Assembly: GCA_905250025.1 (NCBI GenBank)
Contig: CAJNOJ010000092.1
Span: forward strand, 124,001-188,000
Length of the DNA stretch: 64,000 bases
Source: Adineta ricciae
Lineage: Eukaryota > Rotifera > Eurotatoria > Adinetida > Adinetidae
Direction of reading: 5' to 3'
How positions within the stretch are numbered: the stretch's first letter is position 1; every line of letters starts with the position of its first letter. Position numbers and translations under genes: made by a program. Positions 21,644 to 34,229 of this stretch are shown one piece after another. The notes under the pieces were generated by a model, which made no database searches, was not told where the DNA came from, and saw nothing but the letters and a program-made list of their open reading frames with translations.

Positions 21644-22962
21644 TTAAAAAAACAAGATTGATCAAGAAATAATCGAGAGAAGAGAAGAATACGGGAAGAC
21701 TTAGTAATGAGCAGCACCGGATTTGTTGATCAGTAAGGAAAAATCAGTTTTTTTTGACATGCAAACACACACAACAGATCTTCTTGTGGACCGAAAGATC
21801 GACAAATAAAATAGCTTAATTTTTCCTTTCGTTGTCATGGCAATAACATCAACTAATGGTTGACCGAAACTTCTATTTGGACAAGAATTCAATCACGACA
21901 CCTAACGACATCTTTGATTTTCGATTCGGATTAAAATATCAATCATCGTGGATTATTTTTCGCTTCATTTAATTTCAAACTCTTGAATTTTCCTGAAAAG
22001 AAATCACATGCGAATCAGTTCGTATATCTTAGTCATAGAACCAAACGTAGCGGTAGATATCAAAGGAAAAGATCAAACTATTTGATTGATGTAATTGAAA
22101 GGTATGTCATCTTTTCCGGTTGACAGTCTTTTCCTGACTAATTTCTTTCTTTTTTTCGACACATGCGTGTATGAGCGAAAAAGAACAAACATTCCATGAT
22201 GGTACCGCATCGATAATTACACTTATTTGTCTGGACGACAAATGATTGACAGAACAAACACAGCATGAAAACTAAATCGAATATTCAAATTCATTTTGAT
22301 ATGTGTATGCCCATTGGCAACTCAGTTATTCAAACGTCAAATTCAAGTATTACTCTAGAAAGGGAGATGTGATCGACCTCCTGATGATTTTAACAACTAG
22401 AAGAATTCGATTAACTAGACACGTGTTCAATATAGTGTTAAGAAACAGAAACGGAAACAACTAAATCAAGATCGATACACTTCTCACTTACCCTTGCGAA
22501 TATTTGTCGATCACGCTTTCAACATATTTGCTTCTCGACATCTACATTTCAACAAAAGTATATGTAAATGGGAAATTACTAGTTTCTTTGAAGTTATTGT
22601 CATCGTTCTATCTATGATACAAGCAATTTCATTTGACAACTTCCTTTCGTTCTCCGCCTTTTTAAACAATTGTTGTTTGAGAAAAATAAGGTGAGCAAGT
22701 GCGACGCACATGAACGGCAGCGTGCTGTGTGAAGATAATTATATATAGAAACGATCTATCGATCGCGGATTCCTGCTGTGCAACGATAGAAATTCCTCGA
22801 TTGGATAAATCATCGCTTTACTGACCAATCGTCTATTTTTTTGAACGAAAAAAAAAGAACATTCAACAGAGATATATGGTACTATTCATATATATATACA
22901 TATATCCATATACTTCGAGAACATTACTTCATTTAGTTGAACAACTAGATCTCAAAACAGAA
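21644..22962. other. divergent intergenic region between DCLK and the bHLH gene
   Basis: About 1.3 kb with no supported exon. DCLK is transcribed leftwards and the bHLH gene rightwards, so both promoters should lie here. A TATATATA-like stretch at about 22890-22905 precedes the bHLH start, but AT-rich background makes this weak. Confidence 0.45.
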
Positions 22963-23442
22963 ATGAATTCTTCAATAGATAAGAGCACAGAAGATAGTTC
23001 ATCAGTATCCGTACCCAATCCTCCAACGAAATCTCGTCGTGGTCGCAAACGTGTTACTGATCCGGTCCTAGCTACACAATTAAAACAACATCGTCGTTCA
23101 CGTGCGAACGATCGTGAACGAACACGCATGCGCTTGCTCAATGAAGCTCTTGAACATTTACGGACCATACTACCTATGGATTCATCTGGCTACTATTCTT
23201 CAACGGATCTATCGGCGCATCATAGTCCAATGATGGAAGACAAGCTAACTAAAATTGAAACACTCCGAACAGCTTCAGCATATATTCGCCTTTTAACTGA
23301 TCTACTCGATGATAGCGACCATTCATCAACAACATCAAATCAATGTTCGTATCATTCGTCTGATCATTCACAACAAATATACCAACATTCACCACACTTC
23401 GCGTATCCACCAGCATATTCTTATTATCATTCCTATTACTAA
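22963..23442 (+). CDS. neurogenin-like bHLH transcription factor
   Basis: A single exon encodes about 159 residues. I chose the ATG at 22963 (MNSSIDKSTE); an in-frame ATG at 22876 would add a low-complexity Tyr/Ile run unlikely to be protein. The basic region and helix 1 (HRRSRANDRERTRMRLLN then EALEHLRTILP) cover residues about 43-71, and helix 2 (KLTKIETLRTASAYIRLLTD) residues about 94-113. RANDRER and KLTKIETLR are diagnostic of the Atonal-superfamily neurogenin/NeuroD group. The loop is about 22 residues (Tyr/Ser/His-rich), far longer than the usual loop in neurogenins. The C-terminus is rich in His, Ser and Tyr. It should bind E-boxes as a heterodimer with an E-protein and drive neuronal or secretory cell fate. 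It is convergent with the YbaK-type gene, only 57 bp away. Confidence 0.88.
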   Translation: MNSSIDKSTEDSSSVSVPNPPTKSRRGRKRVTDPVLATQLKQHRRSRANDRERTRMRLLNEALEHLRTILPMDSSGYYSSTDLSAHHSPMMEDKLTKIETLRTASAYIRLLTDLLDDSDHSSTTSNQCSYHSSDHSQQIYQHSPHFAYPPAYSYYHSYY

Positions 23443-23499
23443 TTTATTTGGCGAAGAGACATGTAACATAGACATTCTTTTCTTTTTTCATGTTTTTCT

Positions 23500-24204
23500 T
23501 TATTTTGAAATATCACAAATAGAATAACTGTTCTCTCCTAAAACTCTTAGATAATCACTAAACGGTATTGAACATGACACAGTACGTAGGCCAATATTGA
23601 AATTAATACAATCATTTCGTTCATGGTCGGTAAATTCTGGTAAAGTAACGTGTGCCAAATCATTCGGCCATTCAGGATCATTCGTCGAAAATAATTTCAC
23701 TTGAGGATTGAAAGTTAATGGTGGGGGATGCGCTGTCGATTGAGACATTTTCCCGTCAATCAGTGTTTGCACATTCTGAGGAAAGAGTGAGCCAAATGGA
23801 GGAACAGCACCAGGTATACAACCAGTGATTCGTCGAACTTCATCCTCTGTAGCCATGCGTATTTTTGATGATGGTACTCCGAGAGCCGCTGCAATCTTCT
23901 TAGTATCGCAAGATAAATGAGCTGGAAGAACAATTAGGGTGAATTGATCTGTATTTTTCTGACAAACAAGCATCGCTTTCGCTCCACTATGCAAGGGGAC
24001 TTGTCGTTGATTCGACGCTTCAACACTTGTGCGTACAGGCGGATGACGAATGAGAAGAATAGAAACCAATGGGTCTTTCAAAGACATGACATGTCGCATG
24101 ATACTTTGAAATGTACTGTAGTCTTCTACTGGACTTTCATTTTCTAAGGGAACGCTAGCAGAAGCCATCTGCAAAGACAGAGAAGAAGAGAAGTAACTAT
24201 TCAT
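23500..24204 (-). CDS. YbaK/ProRS-type editing-domain protein
   Basis: An intronless frame of about 234 residues; an alternative start is the ATG at 24168 (MASASVPLENES). The core carries signatures of the YbaK/prolyl-tRNA editing fold: SGAKAMLVCQ, FTLIVLPAHLSCDTKKIAAA, the MATEDEVRRITGCIPGAVPP motif with the GCxPGxVPPFG loop, and near the end INFNIGLRTVSCSIPFSDYL. Family members hydrolyse mischarged aminoacyl-tRNAs in trans. The GxxPPFG loop is conserved, supporting an active fold. The N-terminal 60 residues and about 30 residues between the loop and the last strands are specific to this protein. Which tRNA it acts on cannot be told from sequence. It lies between a bHLH gene and DIP2 with no evident functional link. 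Confidence 0.8.
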   Translation of the reverse strand: MNSYFSSSLSLQMASASVPLENESPVEDYSTFQSIMRHVMSLKDPLVSILLIRHPPVRTSVEASNQRQVPLHSGAKAMLVCQKNTDQFTLIVLPAHLSCDTKKIAAALGVPSSKIRMATEDEVRRITGCIPGAVPPFGSLFPQNVQTLIDGKMSQSTAHPPPLTFNPQVKLFSTNDPEWPNDLAHVTLPEFTDHERNDCINFNIGLRTVSCSIPFSDYLRVLGENSYSICDISK

Positions 24205-24623
24205 CGTTCTTTGCTTGTAATAAACTTTTATTATTCATACTATGAAAAAGAATTGTCATGATTCAATTCGCAGAAAGAAGAAGAACTTGAACATCAAAGA
24301 ATTCATAGCAAAGTGAATAGAATGGAATACATAATGAAATACAAAAAAAAAGAAAGCAAAAAAAAGACAAATCTTGATATCAGAAAAACACGTGCAAGTT
24401 TTTATTCGAATTCGATTTTCATATGTGCAAAAACAAACACAAAAGACGATATCAAAGATCCAAAATGACTACTACTGTTTATTTTGTTTTTTTTTTGTCT
24501 TTCTTACAAAAACAAATCTCTTCTGCTTGGGATCATTTTATTAAAAAATATTTGCCAAAGATTCGGTGAGTATTAGCGAGCGAAAGGTGAGAACGTGTAT
24601 GATTGTATATACAGGAGGGGAGA
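24205..24623. other. intergenic between YbaK-type gene and DIP2
   Basis: About 420 bp of A-rich DNA with poly-A and poly-T stretches. It should contain the promoter of the YbaK-type gene and the 3' UTR of DIP2, both on the minus strand. I see no exon. Confidence 0.5.
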
Positions 24624-27600
24624 CTACATGTTATATGCAACAAATATAGGATCAAGTTGATCTGATACAAAACCATCGCGTAAGTGCATACGTTGTTTTT
24701 CACCACGTGAATTGACCGGTACAACGCCCGGATCAACGATGACAAGAACGCCAACGATCACATAATGTTCTTCAAGAATCGCGCTTGTTATTAATGGAAC
24801 AAGATCGAGTGAGTGTTGTTCAAGCCCGTCATATTCGACAACAACGACCAATAAATTTGTCCATGTGAAACAAGCACATTCACAGATACGTTTATGTGTG
24901 CGCATAACTGTATTCTCAATATCAATCGGGTGATAACGCATACCACGAATGAGAAGTGTTTCATCCAAAGAGCCGACTATGTAGACGGCATCGTGATTTT
25001 CTAAAATAGAAAGTATTCGTTTGCTGCACACTGCTTTCCACTTCATTTAATTAAAAGACATACTTCCATCTGCTGCAATCGAATCTGTTCGACGAACAAA
25101 GCCAAGATAACCTGTTCGAGCATATAACTGTCGCGTATCACCCGTTGCCAAGTGTGAATAAAATTGATCTGAATTCTGATTTGATCCTTGTTGTTGATTG
25201 TTATCACCATAGCTAATTATCTGACAACCAAGTGAATTATGGCCACTTTGAACCCATAACTACATGATAGGATGGCGAAATTTTAGAAATGGGACAAGAA
25301 CAGAATCAATCGGATACTTACTTCGCCTAAGTGTGCATCAGCACATTGTCCTTTACTTTCCGGATTCGCAATAACAACTTTTACGCCCGGTAAAAGCTAA
25401 AATATCGACATAGACCAATGCGATTCGAATAGACGTGCTTCTTACCTTTCCTGATTCTAATAAACATAAACTATGCGGACTACCCTTTTCGACTAGAGTT
25501 ACACGATCATTTCTCAATGCTCGCTGATCAACGTAGGCAGGTGCTGGATCAGGATCACTTGCACCTCGTAGACAAATGGCGATATTGACTCGACAGCCAA
25601 ATGTTGTGCTCACACTTCGAGGATTAAGACCTAATGTTTGAAATAGTTTTACAAAAGAATTCAATAATTGTAAACGTGGTCGTTCTTCGGCGACAACAGC
25701 ACATGTGCGTACACATGATAATGATAAGCCACGATTCTAAAACATATGTATGATATTCATTAATTTGAAGATTTCAACAGAAAACTCACTTTGAGATCAA
25801 CAATGGATGTGCTCAATCCTTTTGTACAAAGTTCCATCACCGAGTAGGAACAGAAAGTATCACGAACTAGAAAAGATATAATTAGCGATCAGAAAACCGT
25901 GCAATAGTAAAGAGTTACTTTTGTAATGACTAATTGTGTTCATCCATACTGATGGATTGAGTTCCACTTCAGCTGGATCGATCAGAATTGAATGATGACC
26001 AGCATAGATGCTGAAAATAACCACAGGTAATTGTTAGCTTAGTACAACTAAAGAATTGACATTTACCTAATTATACACCAGAGTACTAATCCAAGCCCAT
26101 TATAGGGATCCAAACAGAGCACAAGTTCTCGACTTGGATACAGCTCACAAGCTAATTTAATTGAGCGACATAAATTACCAATAGCACCATATGATAGCTA
26201 GATTATAAAATCATTCGTATAGATAACATCTCAGTACAACTTCTCATTTACTTTCACAGCAGTTAATGATCCAGTGGTTGAGATACTGAAATCCAAATAA
26301 CAAAGTGATTGAGCTTGTGTGGATGTTGACTTTTTTGGAAGAATTTGATTTTTCTTTTGTTTGGGTAAATCATCTGTATCAATAATTAATGGCCATAGTT
26401 TTGGATCGAGTAATGTTGCTGCTTCCTTGAAAACAAAACGAGATGAATTACAAACGAAGACTGTGAACATTGACACTAAACTTACTTTACACCGAAGCAA
26501 TTTGGCTATCGAACTCGTTGTTAGGATAACTTTTGCTTGACTTAATTCAATCATCATTTTTACAGTTGATAATGTATTCAAAAGATTTTGAGCATGTGGT
26601 GGTCGAATTGACACTGGTACAGCATCTAAATGGTAGAAGAACAAGTTTATTTGCCTAAGATGTATCATTTTCCTATTACCAATATATAAACAAGCATAAA
26701 ATGCTGAAACAAGATCTACACATGGTGGATACAGTAACGCAACGTGATCGGATGATTTCAATTCAATTCGATCTAGCATTGTCAATGCAATACGTTCGCT
26801 ACGTTTATGCATAGCTGAACAGGTGATGTGGGCAGATTCTTGACCCTAAATATAATAATACAAAATTTCGATCGAATAGTTCAATATGCAAGAAATGATC
26901 TGACTTTAGCATTGATAACTGAATAGAGAACATGATCGGACATTGTCATCGAACGCCATCGAAGAATGTCATCAATGTATTGAAACTAATTTGCAAAGAC
27001 GAATTATAATGATGAACTTAGTTTTGAATTAGAATCTACTTTTTTTCCTTGTTCCATGGCTTCTTGCTCGTCGTTGAATGTCATATCTGCACCTTTTGCC
27101 TCAGCTAAACGCATACCTTGAATAATCGTACCGGCTAGGATCGCACCTGGGCCCACTTCTCGTTCAGGATGATGTTCGCGTGGTTTGGGCAAATTCAAAA
27201 TGCATGAATGTGGGCACATCAATACTCTAAAGAACCAAAATCAAATGACGCCTATTCTCCTCTGTTTATCATACGAGCACGGGTGTAAATTGCCTTCCAA
27301 TAAGCGTCGGCGCGTTTCTTGAACATGAATTAGACCCGAATGACTCTGCAAACATAAATCAAACGTTTTCTCACTTCAAATCGGCACTTGTGGGCTTTCA
27401 TACTTTAGGTAATGTATTTGCTGGACATAGAGCAAGACAGTAGACGCCCACTTGATGTATGGAATCAATTGCTTGAAGGACACGACTCATCCATTGAAAG
27501 CATTCATCTTCGCCGATATCAGGTCGTTGTTCGGCAACAATAACTATTCTTTCGTCACGTAGAACACGTATGGAAAAGATCACCACGCGTGCACGATAGA

Positions 27601-30600
27601 CAACCTTCATCGGTTCAACAGCCAAAGCTGTAGCAATTAAATCATCGCTATTATGTTTTCGGCCAGCCACTTGCATCAGACCTTCGCGGCTGCCTGTGAC
27701 AAATAGAAGACCACCCTAGAAAGAAAAGAATTGACTCCGATTTGAGAACTGCTTTGTCGACTTACAGGACCAAGAAATCCAAGTAAACCAGATCGAACAA
27801 ATTCCTGAGTACCAATAGGTCGTTCATCCGATCCTAATGGTATAACTTTAAATGCGTTTGTTGATAGTCCAGGTAAGGCCCAATAACCATTCGGTGTTGC
27901 TTTTGATGAGATGACAACTTCGCCAATTTCATCTGTTTGACAAAGCAATGGTGGCCCATCGATCTTGATAATGCCAATAATAGCACCAGGTAATACATGC
28001 CCAACATCTTGAATTGTTAATGATGTTAAACTATTATCTTGATCAACGCGCACAACGCCATAACTTAACGCGTGCATAGAAAGTATTCCACGACCTGATT
28101 GATGTGTTGACAAAGATGAATGATACTGTCGCCGAATGGATAGTGTTAATGTTTCAGATGAGTATGAACAAGGACAACAACAATCGGAACGAAGACCTCG
28201 GGAAACAAACGTTGAAAGAAATGTATCGACAGCAGTTAATGACCATGGATTAGAGCCATCACTTATTAATAATAATCGTAATGATGATAAATTTATTGTC
28301 GGCGATGCATTTGTCATTTCACGTATAGCTAATACAGCCCAATGCATATCCCGTGAACGTACAATAGCAGTTGTGATGTGATATTTCGTGATTGACAATA
28401 ACCAGGACGATGGCTGAGATTTTAATATTGATGTTGGAATAAATATAACTTGCATACCCGAAAGAATATTGGCATGAATCGTATGCCACAAGCCAATTTG
28501 CCGTTTATAATCCACACAGCATAAGCATATGTCCGTGGATGTATATTTACATGCATTCACAAGTGTTTGAGTATGTACAAATAATTGTTCGTAATTAATG
28601 GTGACGCCAACAATGCTACCATCTTTGACAGATGTGTACTCAATGTACGCTGGTGTCGTTTCGTAAGATGATCGTGGTATATCAGTGATGGTCCAGTCTT
28701 TTGGCGGTTTGGTTAAGTGTTCGGTTATGAACCAAATCAAATTGGGCCAGCCTTTGAATGAAACGATCTCATTTAGATTTGCTGCCGAAGACGTTGCTGT
28801 GTGCTGTTGCACTTTTGGCAATTGGCGATAGCATGAATCCGATGTTAGTGCAACTTTTATGGATAGTTGACCAAGGAGAATACCGATACGTTGAGAAAGC
28901 CAATCCTGAAACGTAGTTCGTATAGATTTCTTTGTTTTTATACAAATTTCTATTTACTCGGCGTGCTAACGGTACATCAATAGGCAAGGGAACGATGCCG
29001 GCAAGTAGACACCCATAGAAAGCGCAAATGAAACTAATCGGATCATTACTTGAATAAACCAGAGCCACCTAAAGAAAATAATTACCATGAACAATAATTG
29101 TATGTCACTTTTCTTTACGTACACGATCGCCTGGTTTGAGTAAATTTTCTCGTGAATTACTGCCGGTATTACCGTGTGAATGAACTTTGTGAAGAAGATT
29201 ATACGCGATCTTTTGTGAACGCGTCAATAATTTAACTGAAAGAGAAAGATTCATTCATGTAGAAATCATGCTATAGATTGATCTCTGGTGATAAGTAATG
29301 AAGTGAAATCGATTGATATTCTTTAAACATGAAGAAAGAAAAATGTCGAACTTGATCGACTTACGAAATGTAAGTGTTTGTGAGGGTTTTGTTTGTTCAT
29401 CGAGTATGGTAACAGCATTGGTGCGAGGTTGTTGAAGAGCATGTTGTTGTAATGCAGCTAGAAAGGTTTTGGGCCACTGGGATGAAACAACTAATTGTTC
29501 ACCACACGACGGAACCGATATTCCACCTTCTGGCCTTGGAGCAAGAGGATCGATGGGTGGCACTACATCGAAATGGAAGACACAGTTCGCAATAATTGTA
29601 TGGAGGTCAACTTACTTGCTAATTCTTCTTCATTATCCTCGTAATATTCTTTCATTGGTTTACGTTTCGGACGCTAATCAAGTATTAAAAAAAGATTAAA
29701 AAGTCATTTGCTTCTTTCATTTATCTTGAATATGAGACGACATACTTTTAATGTATTGACAAGTGCAAGAATTTTCGATGAAACACGTAAGCTTGGTTTA
29801 CGTTCTAAATATACATAATAAGCATCGGATGATTCGATCCTATCATACAATAATAATACCGAGGGCGGTTCGTCTGGTGCAAGATATTATAACGTCTTGA
29901 TCGTCTGTCACCTTATGGTATTTCTCCCGTCCGCTCATCGTCATCATCGTCAAAACTGTCTTTAGGGCTCAGATGAATGGTGAAACGTTGATTACTCTTT
30001 CCTTCTTTACATTCTTTTTTTTTTGTATTTTGCTCGTGAAACGATAAGGTCTCCTATGTATGTATACATATACGACAATCAACCACATAAAAGGAGAAAG
30101 AAAAGAAGTGAATTGAAATGTCAACTGAGTCTACATATGCGATGTCTTTCAAAGAACGATGTTAATGTGTGCGTTCGTGTGTGTGTGTGTGTGTTTGCGT
30201 GAGAGCGAGAGAGGGAGGGAGGGAGGGAGGAAAGAGAAGACTTGTCTTTTTCACTTTTCGTTCATGGACATAGTTTCTCTCGTTGTTACTACTGTAAATA
30301 CAACGAACATTCATCTATGATTCAAATTAATAGATATTGTTAATCGATCATTGCTGATTTATTGATTATACCTTCGCTTTGATTGATTGAGTTTGAAATA
30401 GATATCGATGAATCAGCCGACACATTGCGATCTCCATATAAAACATAATGTTGTTGACTTGTATTAACATAATCCGAATTCGAATCTCGATAACGTGCGC
30501 CGGCACTTCGTGTTAGATCACATTCAATATTCGATACTACGAGAGAAGAAAAAACTTTTTTTTTCTATGATGAATGAGAATTATACACGAAAGAAATCCA

Positions 30601-31575
30601 CAATTCTCATGAGATTTCAATCGATAATAACAAGAAAAAGTTTAGCTGTCTCGATATTTACATGATGGTTCTTGACTGCGATGAATGAAATCGGATAAGA
30701 ATGTTGATGAGCAAAGAAGAGGAGGTGGTGGTGCTGTTGGTGCTTGTATATCTTAGAAGCAGACGGAAAAGAGTATGATGATCATGATGAATTTAGCAAT
30801 TCCTACTTTTTATAATAGCTTCAACTGTAGGAGGACTTTGATAATGATGGTTTTGTATCGGAATAGGAACGGGTGAAATCGATGATTCTTTATTTTGTTG
30901 ATCATCAGTAGTCGCATATGTGGAACTACTTTGGTCATCATCATCAATGTCATCGTCATCTGACGATTCGTCTACATGAAAATCAATCATTTGCTGAACG
31001 GAACGTACTTTTCCGAAAAACTTTACTTTTCGTTTGAGGATTGACAGCTCGTTTTGATGATGGAATAGGACGAGCTCCATATTGTTCCAATGCTTGTTTG
31101 ACTGCTTCTTGACGAACATCTAAACGAGCCAATAGAACATAAGATATAATTCAAGGTGAAGAGTGTACCTGAATGATATCGATTGTATCCATCACGTTTT
31201 TGACGGCGGCATTGAATTTTTGATGGTCGATGGGCGGATTTTTCATGTTGATGATGAGTGTTATTATTATTGTTGTTGTTAATATTATTCACATAAACTG
31301 GATTTTGTGCTGAAATGAGAAAGTGTTTTTCTAGGCTTTGTCCAAAATGAATGTTGTACGTTTTACCTGATTGTTGTTGGTGTGAAGCAAGCAATTTAAG
31401 ACGTTTCTTTTCGAAACCTTTTTGTGTAATATCACCTAGAAAACGCAAAGTTGTATTTTCATGGCTGAAATCACACATCAGTCGTACCTTCGGCTAGTTC
31501 AAGTTCGAGTTCTTGAAGTTTTTGTTGAATATCCAAAGGTAACGCGAGATTAGTCGATTGAGCTGTGGTCGCCAT
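24624..31575 (-). CDS. DIP2: Disco-interacting protein 2 (DIP2)
   Basis: A gene of many exons read from the ATG at 31575 (MATTAQSTNLALPLDIQQKL) to AYNM-stop at 24624. The first exons encode the DMAP1-binding domain (LQELELELAEG, DITQKGFEKKRLKLL). Long Ser/Asp-rich linkers follow, then two AMP-binding (ANL-superfamily) domains: the first around 26800-29600, the largest exon at about 27720-28820, with IEYTSVKDGSIVGVTI and LSSLRLLLISDGSNPW. The C-terminus is highly conserved: LDETLLIRGMRYHPIDIE, CACFTWTNLLVVVVEYDG, DPGVVPVNSRGEKQRMHL, FVSDQLDPIFVAYNM. DIP2 proteins act in lipid metabolism (diacylglycerol regulation) and in axon patterning. I see no internal stop or N, so the gene looks intact; individual splice sites were checked only in parts. 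Confidence 0.92.
30174..30236. repeat. GT and GGGA simple repeats in a DIP2 intron
   Basis: A GT run (about 30178-30196) is followed by GAGA and then four or five copies of a GGGA unit. It lies in one of the few long introns of DIP2, near the 5' end of the gene. It is simple-sequence DNA with no other evident meaning. Confidence 0.85.
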
Positions 31576-32602
31576 TAATATTTGTTGTATGTCGATATGT
31601 TAGAGAATAATGAAAAGAACAGTATCGCTTAGATATACGGAATAATTGGTTTGCCTTGTAATCTTGTCAATGATTATTCAATCGGTTGAAGAAGAAGCAT
31701 GACAGTAGTTGAAGAATCTTCTTTCGTTTCTTTCCGAGGTCAATTTATGAACATGGACGAGCAAACTATCTCTTTCCTATCTGAGTATATGCAGAGATGA
31801 ATGTGGCAACGCAATACATTATGCTAGAAGCAAAGGATAACCCTGTCAATCAATCAGCAGGAAGCGCTTTTTTTCTTCTAGAATGTATGAGTGAACGAAC
31901 GAAGAAATTGGTTGCGTATTTGCCGTTCTCTATAACGTTCATTTTATTCTCATTCGATGAGCATTTACACCATAGATTTGTCAACAATGACCTCTAGGTA
32001 CAGTCGAATTTCTCCATATTTTCTTGAATAATCTACTCGACAAAGTCAAAAATTTGATTGCAAGTTTTTGAAAAAAAGAAGATTTGATTATTTGAAAATC
32101 CGATCGACAAGTGGCGCCATCGTCCATCATAAGCATTATTCTTTTTTACGATTTCTCGTTTTGGCTTCTAATGAAGAAACATACGGCTGCCTGAGTAAGT
32201 GAAAGGTACCAAGTATTTATAGCCTCCATTAAAACTTTTTATATCATTGAAAAGGTAGAATGTGTGTAAAGTACACTTTACTCTTTGAATATCAAAAATG
32301 ATTTCCAAGGTCAACAGACAAGAACCCTCAAATATTTTATATGCATTCACTATTTACTCAAAAGATATTTTATAAAACGCTAATTTTCATGCATATAAAC
32401 AGCATTCAACAATGTCTCTTTTGCCCTACATTTATTCATAAAAAGACTCATTAACTTGAAGTAGAGAACTAGTATGGATTCAAATGAACGTTTTGTTTGT
32501 CTATCATTTTATTACATCGTTAGTGCAAAAAAGATTCATGAACATGACAAAGTATACGGTATGTAAAGAGACATGTTAGAAGAATGACAAGTCAGCATTA
32601 GC
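31576..32602. other. intergenic between DIP2 and VAMP copy 1
   Basis: About 1 kb without supported exons. The DIP2 promoter should lie in the left part, as DIP2 is transcribed leftwards from 31575, and the VAMP copy 1 3' UTR in the right part. Confidence 0.5.
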
Positions 32603-33233
32603 CTAAGCTTTGGATTTGACTGACAGTACAATAGTAACTAGAACGAATCAAATGGGTGTTCTTATCCAATGAAAACAAAAAAAAAAGAACATTTATATAC
32701 CTATAATAGCTGTTATTATGACGATGACAATAATAGCTAGAATAATAGTCATCTATAAAAGATGTAAAAGGTTATTATCGAACGGTGAAGGTTATAGACA
32801 TATTTACCTTAAAGTTCTTGATTTGATACCGTTTTTTGAGCTTTCCTGTGGTGATAGTGAACATATCTGAAGCTCGGGCCATTTCATCTAAATGAATGTG
32901 AGAAAGTCTCTTTTTTTCCTTTTCGACAAACTTCTTCCACTAACCTGCTTTATATTCTAAATCATCAAGTTTAGCTCCACGATCGAGTAATCCTGATAAA
33001 GTTTTCTTCTGTATACTTACAATCTAAATCAATCAATTGAACATGTGTGCGACACCAGAATCGAACTCTCTTCGAAACTGACTTCGTTTGTTTGATCCTG
33101 CAATTGTTGAATATGTGTCGATGGAGTATAACGAACGCTAGTCGGTTGATAATTTGGGTTGTTAAATGTCGCTGTCCTAGAGTAACACGGAAAACGAACT
33201 CTGAGAAACGTAGGCTAGTGAAAGTTCTTACAT
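32603..33233 (-). CDS. VAMP/synaptobrevin-like R-SNARE, copy 1
   Basis: Six coding exons joined by hand give about 113 residues: MTATFNNPNYQPTSVRYT, then HIQQLQDQTNEIVSIQKKTL, SGLLDRGAKLDDLEYKAD, EMARASDMFTITTGKLKKRY, QIKNFK, a membrane anchor (MTIILAIIVIVIITAIIV) and VLSVKSKA-stop at 32603. Arg47 in LLDRGAKL is the zero-layer arginine that defines R-SNAREs. Synaptobrevins sit on secretory vesicles and pair with syntaxin and SNAP-25 for fusion. The start codon is split by a 55-bp intron: A and T at 33233-33232, G at 33176. The copy 2 gene lies about 400 bp upstream with the same exon plan. The basic WW-like patch before the TM of VAMP2 is here RYQIKNF, without Trp. Confidence 0.9.
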
Positions 33234-33628
33234 AGTTGTTTCTGAAAAAATAAGAATCGAAAATGAAACCGAAACAAATGCTTACATATCTCAATATCAG
33301 TTTGTTGGTTAGTCACAGGAGTTTTTATCAGTTGATGATATGATTCAATGAAAGACAAATTGCATTATCTACAAGCGCGTTAATGACGTATCGTCATTTT
33401 CGAAAAACAACTTCACTCACTATTGTCATATCCACAATGCGCAATTACAAGATTTACTTAATGTTTGTATGTGATATACTCACATGGTTTTGATATTTTC
33501 TAGCAAATATTCTGTGGTTTGTTTATTTAGAAAAAAAAAGACATACAGATTGATTACAAACATATAATTATGACCAAAAACGAGAAAATGAAAGACATTG
33601 ACTGCTTGTGTTGAGTTAAAATTTCAAA

Positions 33629-34229
33629 TTAAATTTTCTTCTGTGCGGCAAGGACAGAAAGCACTAGAAATAATCGAATAATGAAAATAATTCGAGATAG
33701 AACTATGTTCATCTTACCAACGATGATAACAATAAGAACAATAACGATTACACCAATGAGAATCCACATCTATCATAAAACGAGGAGAATATTGATAAAC
33801 TAGATGTATGTGGATCTACCTGCACATTTTGCCACCAGAACTTTTGTCGAACTCGGTGTGCATTGTTGGCAAATTGATTGGAACTGTTACTCAAATCCTC
33901 TGAAGAGTTTACAATCAATAAAATTCATCTCAATTGGAATGTTTTACCTGCTTTAATTTCCAGATCATCAAGATTTGCACCACGTTCCAATCCTAATCGA
34001 ACGTTATTTCTCATGATTTCCGTCACCTATAATCAATTTAATCATTAGCAAGAAGCAAATGTGTTTTATCCTATATACGTCATTGACTTGTCCTTGCAAA
34101 TGTTGAAATTGTCCTGGTGATGTATAATAAACATTGCCGGGTTGATAATTTGGATTAGCGATACCTCCTTCCCTAGACAAAAATTCATTATTTGAATATT
34201 TGATTTAATTACAAAATAGATGCTTACAT
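33629..34229 (-). CDS. VAMP/synaptobrevin-like R-SNARE, copy 2
   Basis: Six coding exons give about 113 residues: MEGGIANPNYQPGNVYYTSP, GQFQHLQGQVNDVTEIMRNN, VRLGLERGANLDDLEIKAED, LSNSSNQFANNAHRVRQKFW, WQNVQ, a membrane anchor (MWILIGVIVIVLIVIIV) and VLSVLAAQKKI-stop at 33629. Arg47 in GLERGANL is the zero-layer arginine. The WW pair before the TM matches VAMP2. As in copy 1, the ATG is split by a 55-bp intron (A and T at 34229-34228, G at 34172). The two copies share NPNYQP near the N-terminus but differ substantially elsewhere, so the duplication is not recent. Likely role: vesicle fusion in secretion or synaptic release. Confidence 0.9.

Noticed and set aside
22876-22962. Upstream in-frame start extending the bHLH protein by 29 residues.
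   Set aside because: The extension is a Tyr/Ile run from a TATATA tract; the ATG at 22963 begins normal protein sequence.
30178-30236. GT-rich and GGGA repeats as an internal telomere-like array.
   Set aside because: The units are simple di- and tetranucleotides, short, and located within an intron.
33040-33085. T-loop-like string (GTTCGATTC on the minus strand) suggesting a tRNA.
   Set aside because: The flanking bases do not pair as a T-stem, no acceptor stem is found, and the segment is an intron of VAMP copy 1.
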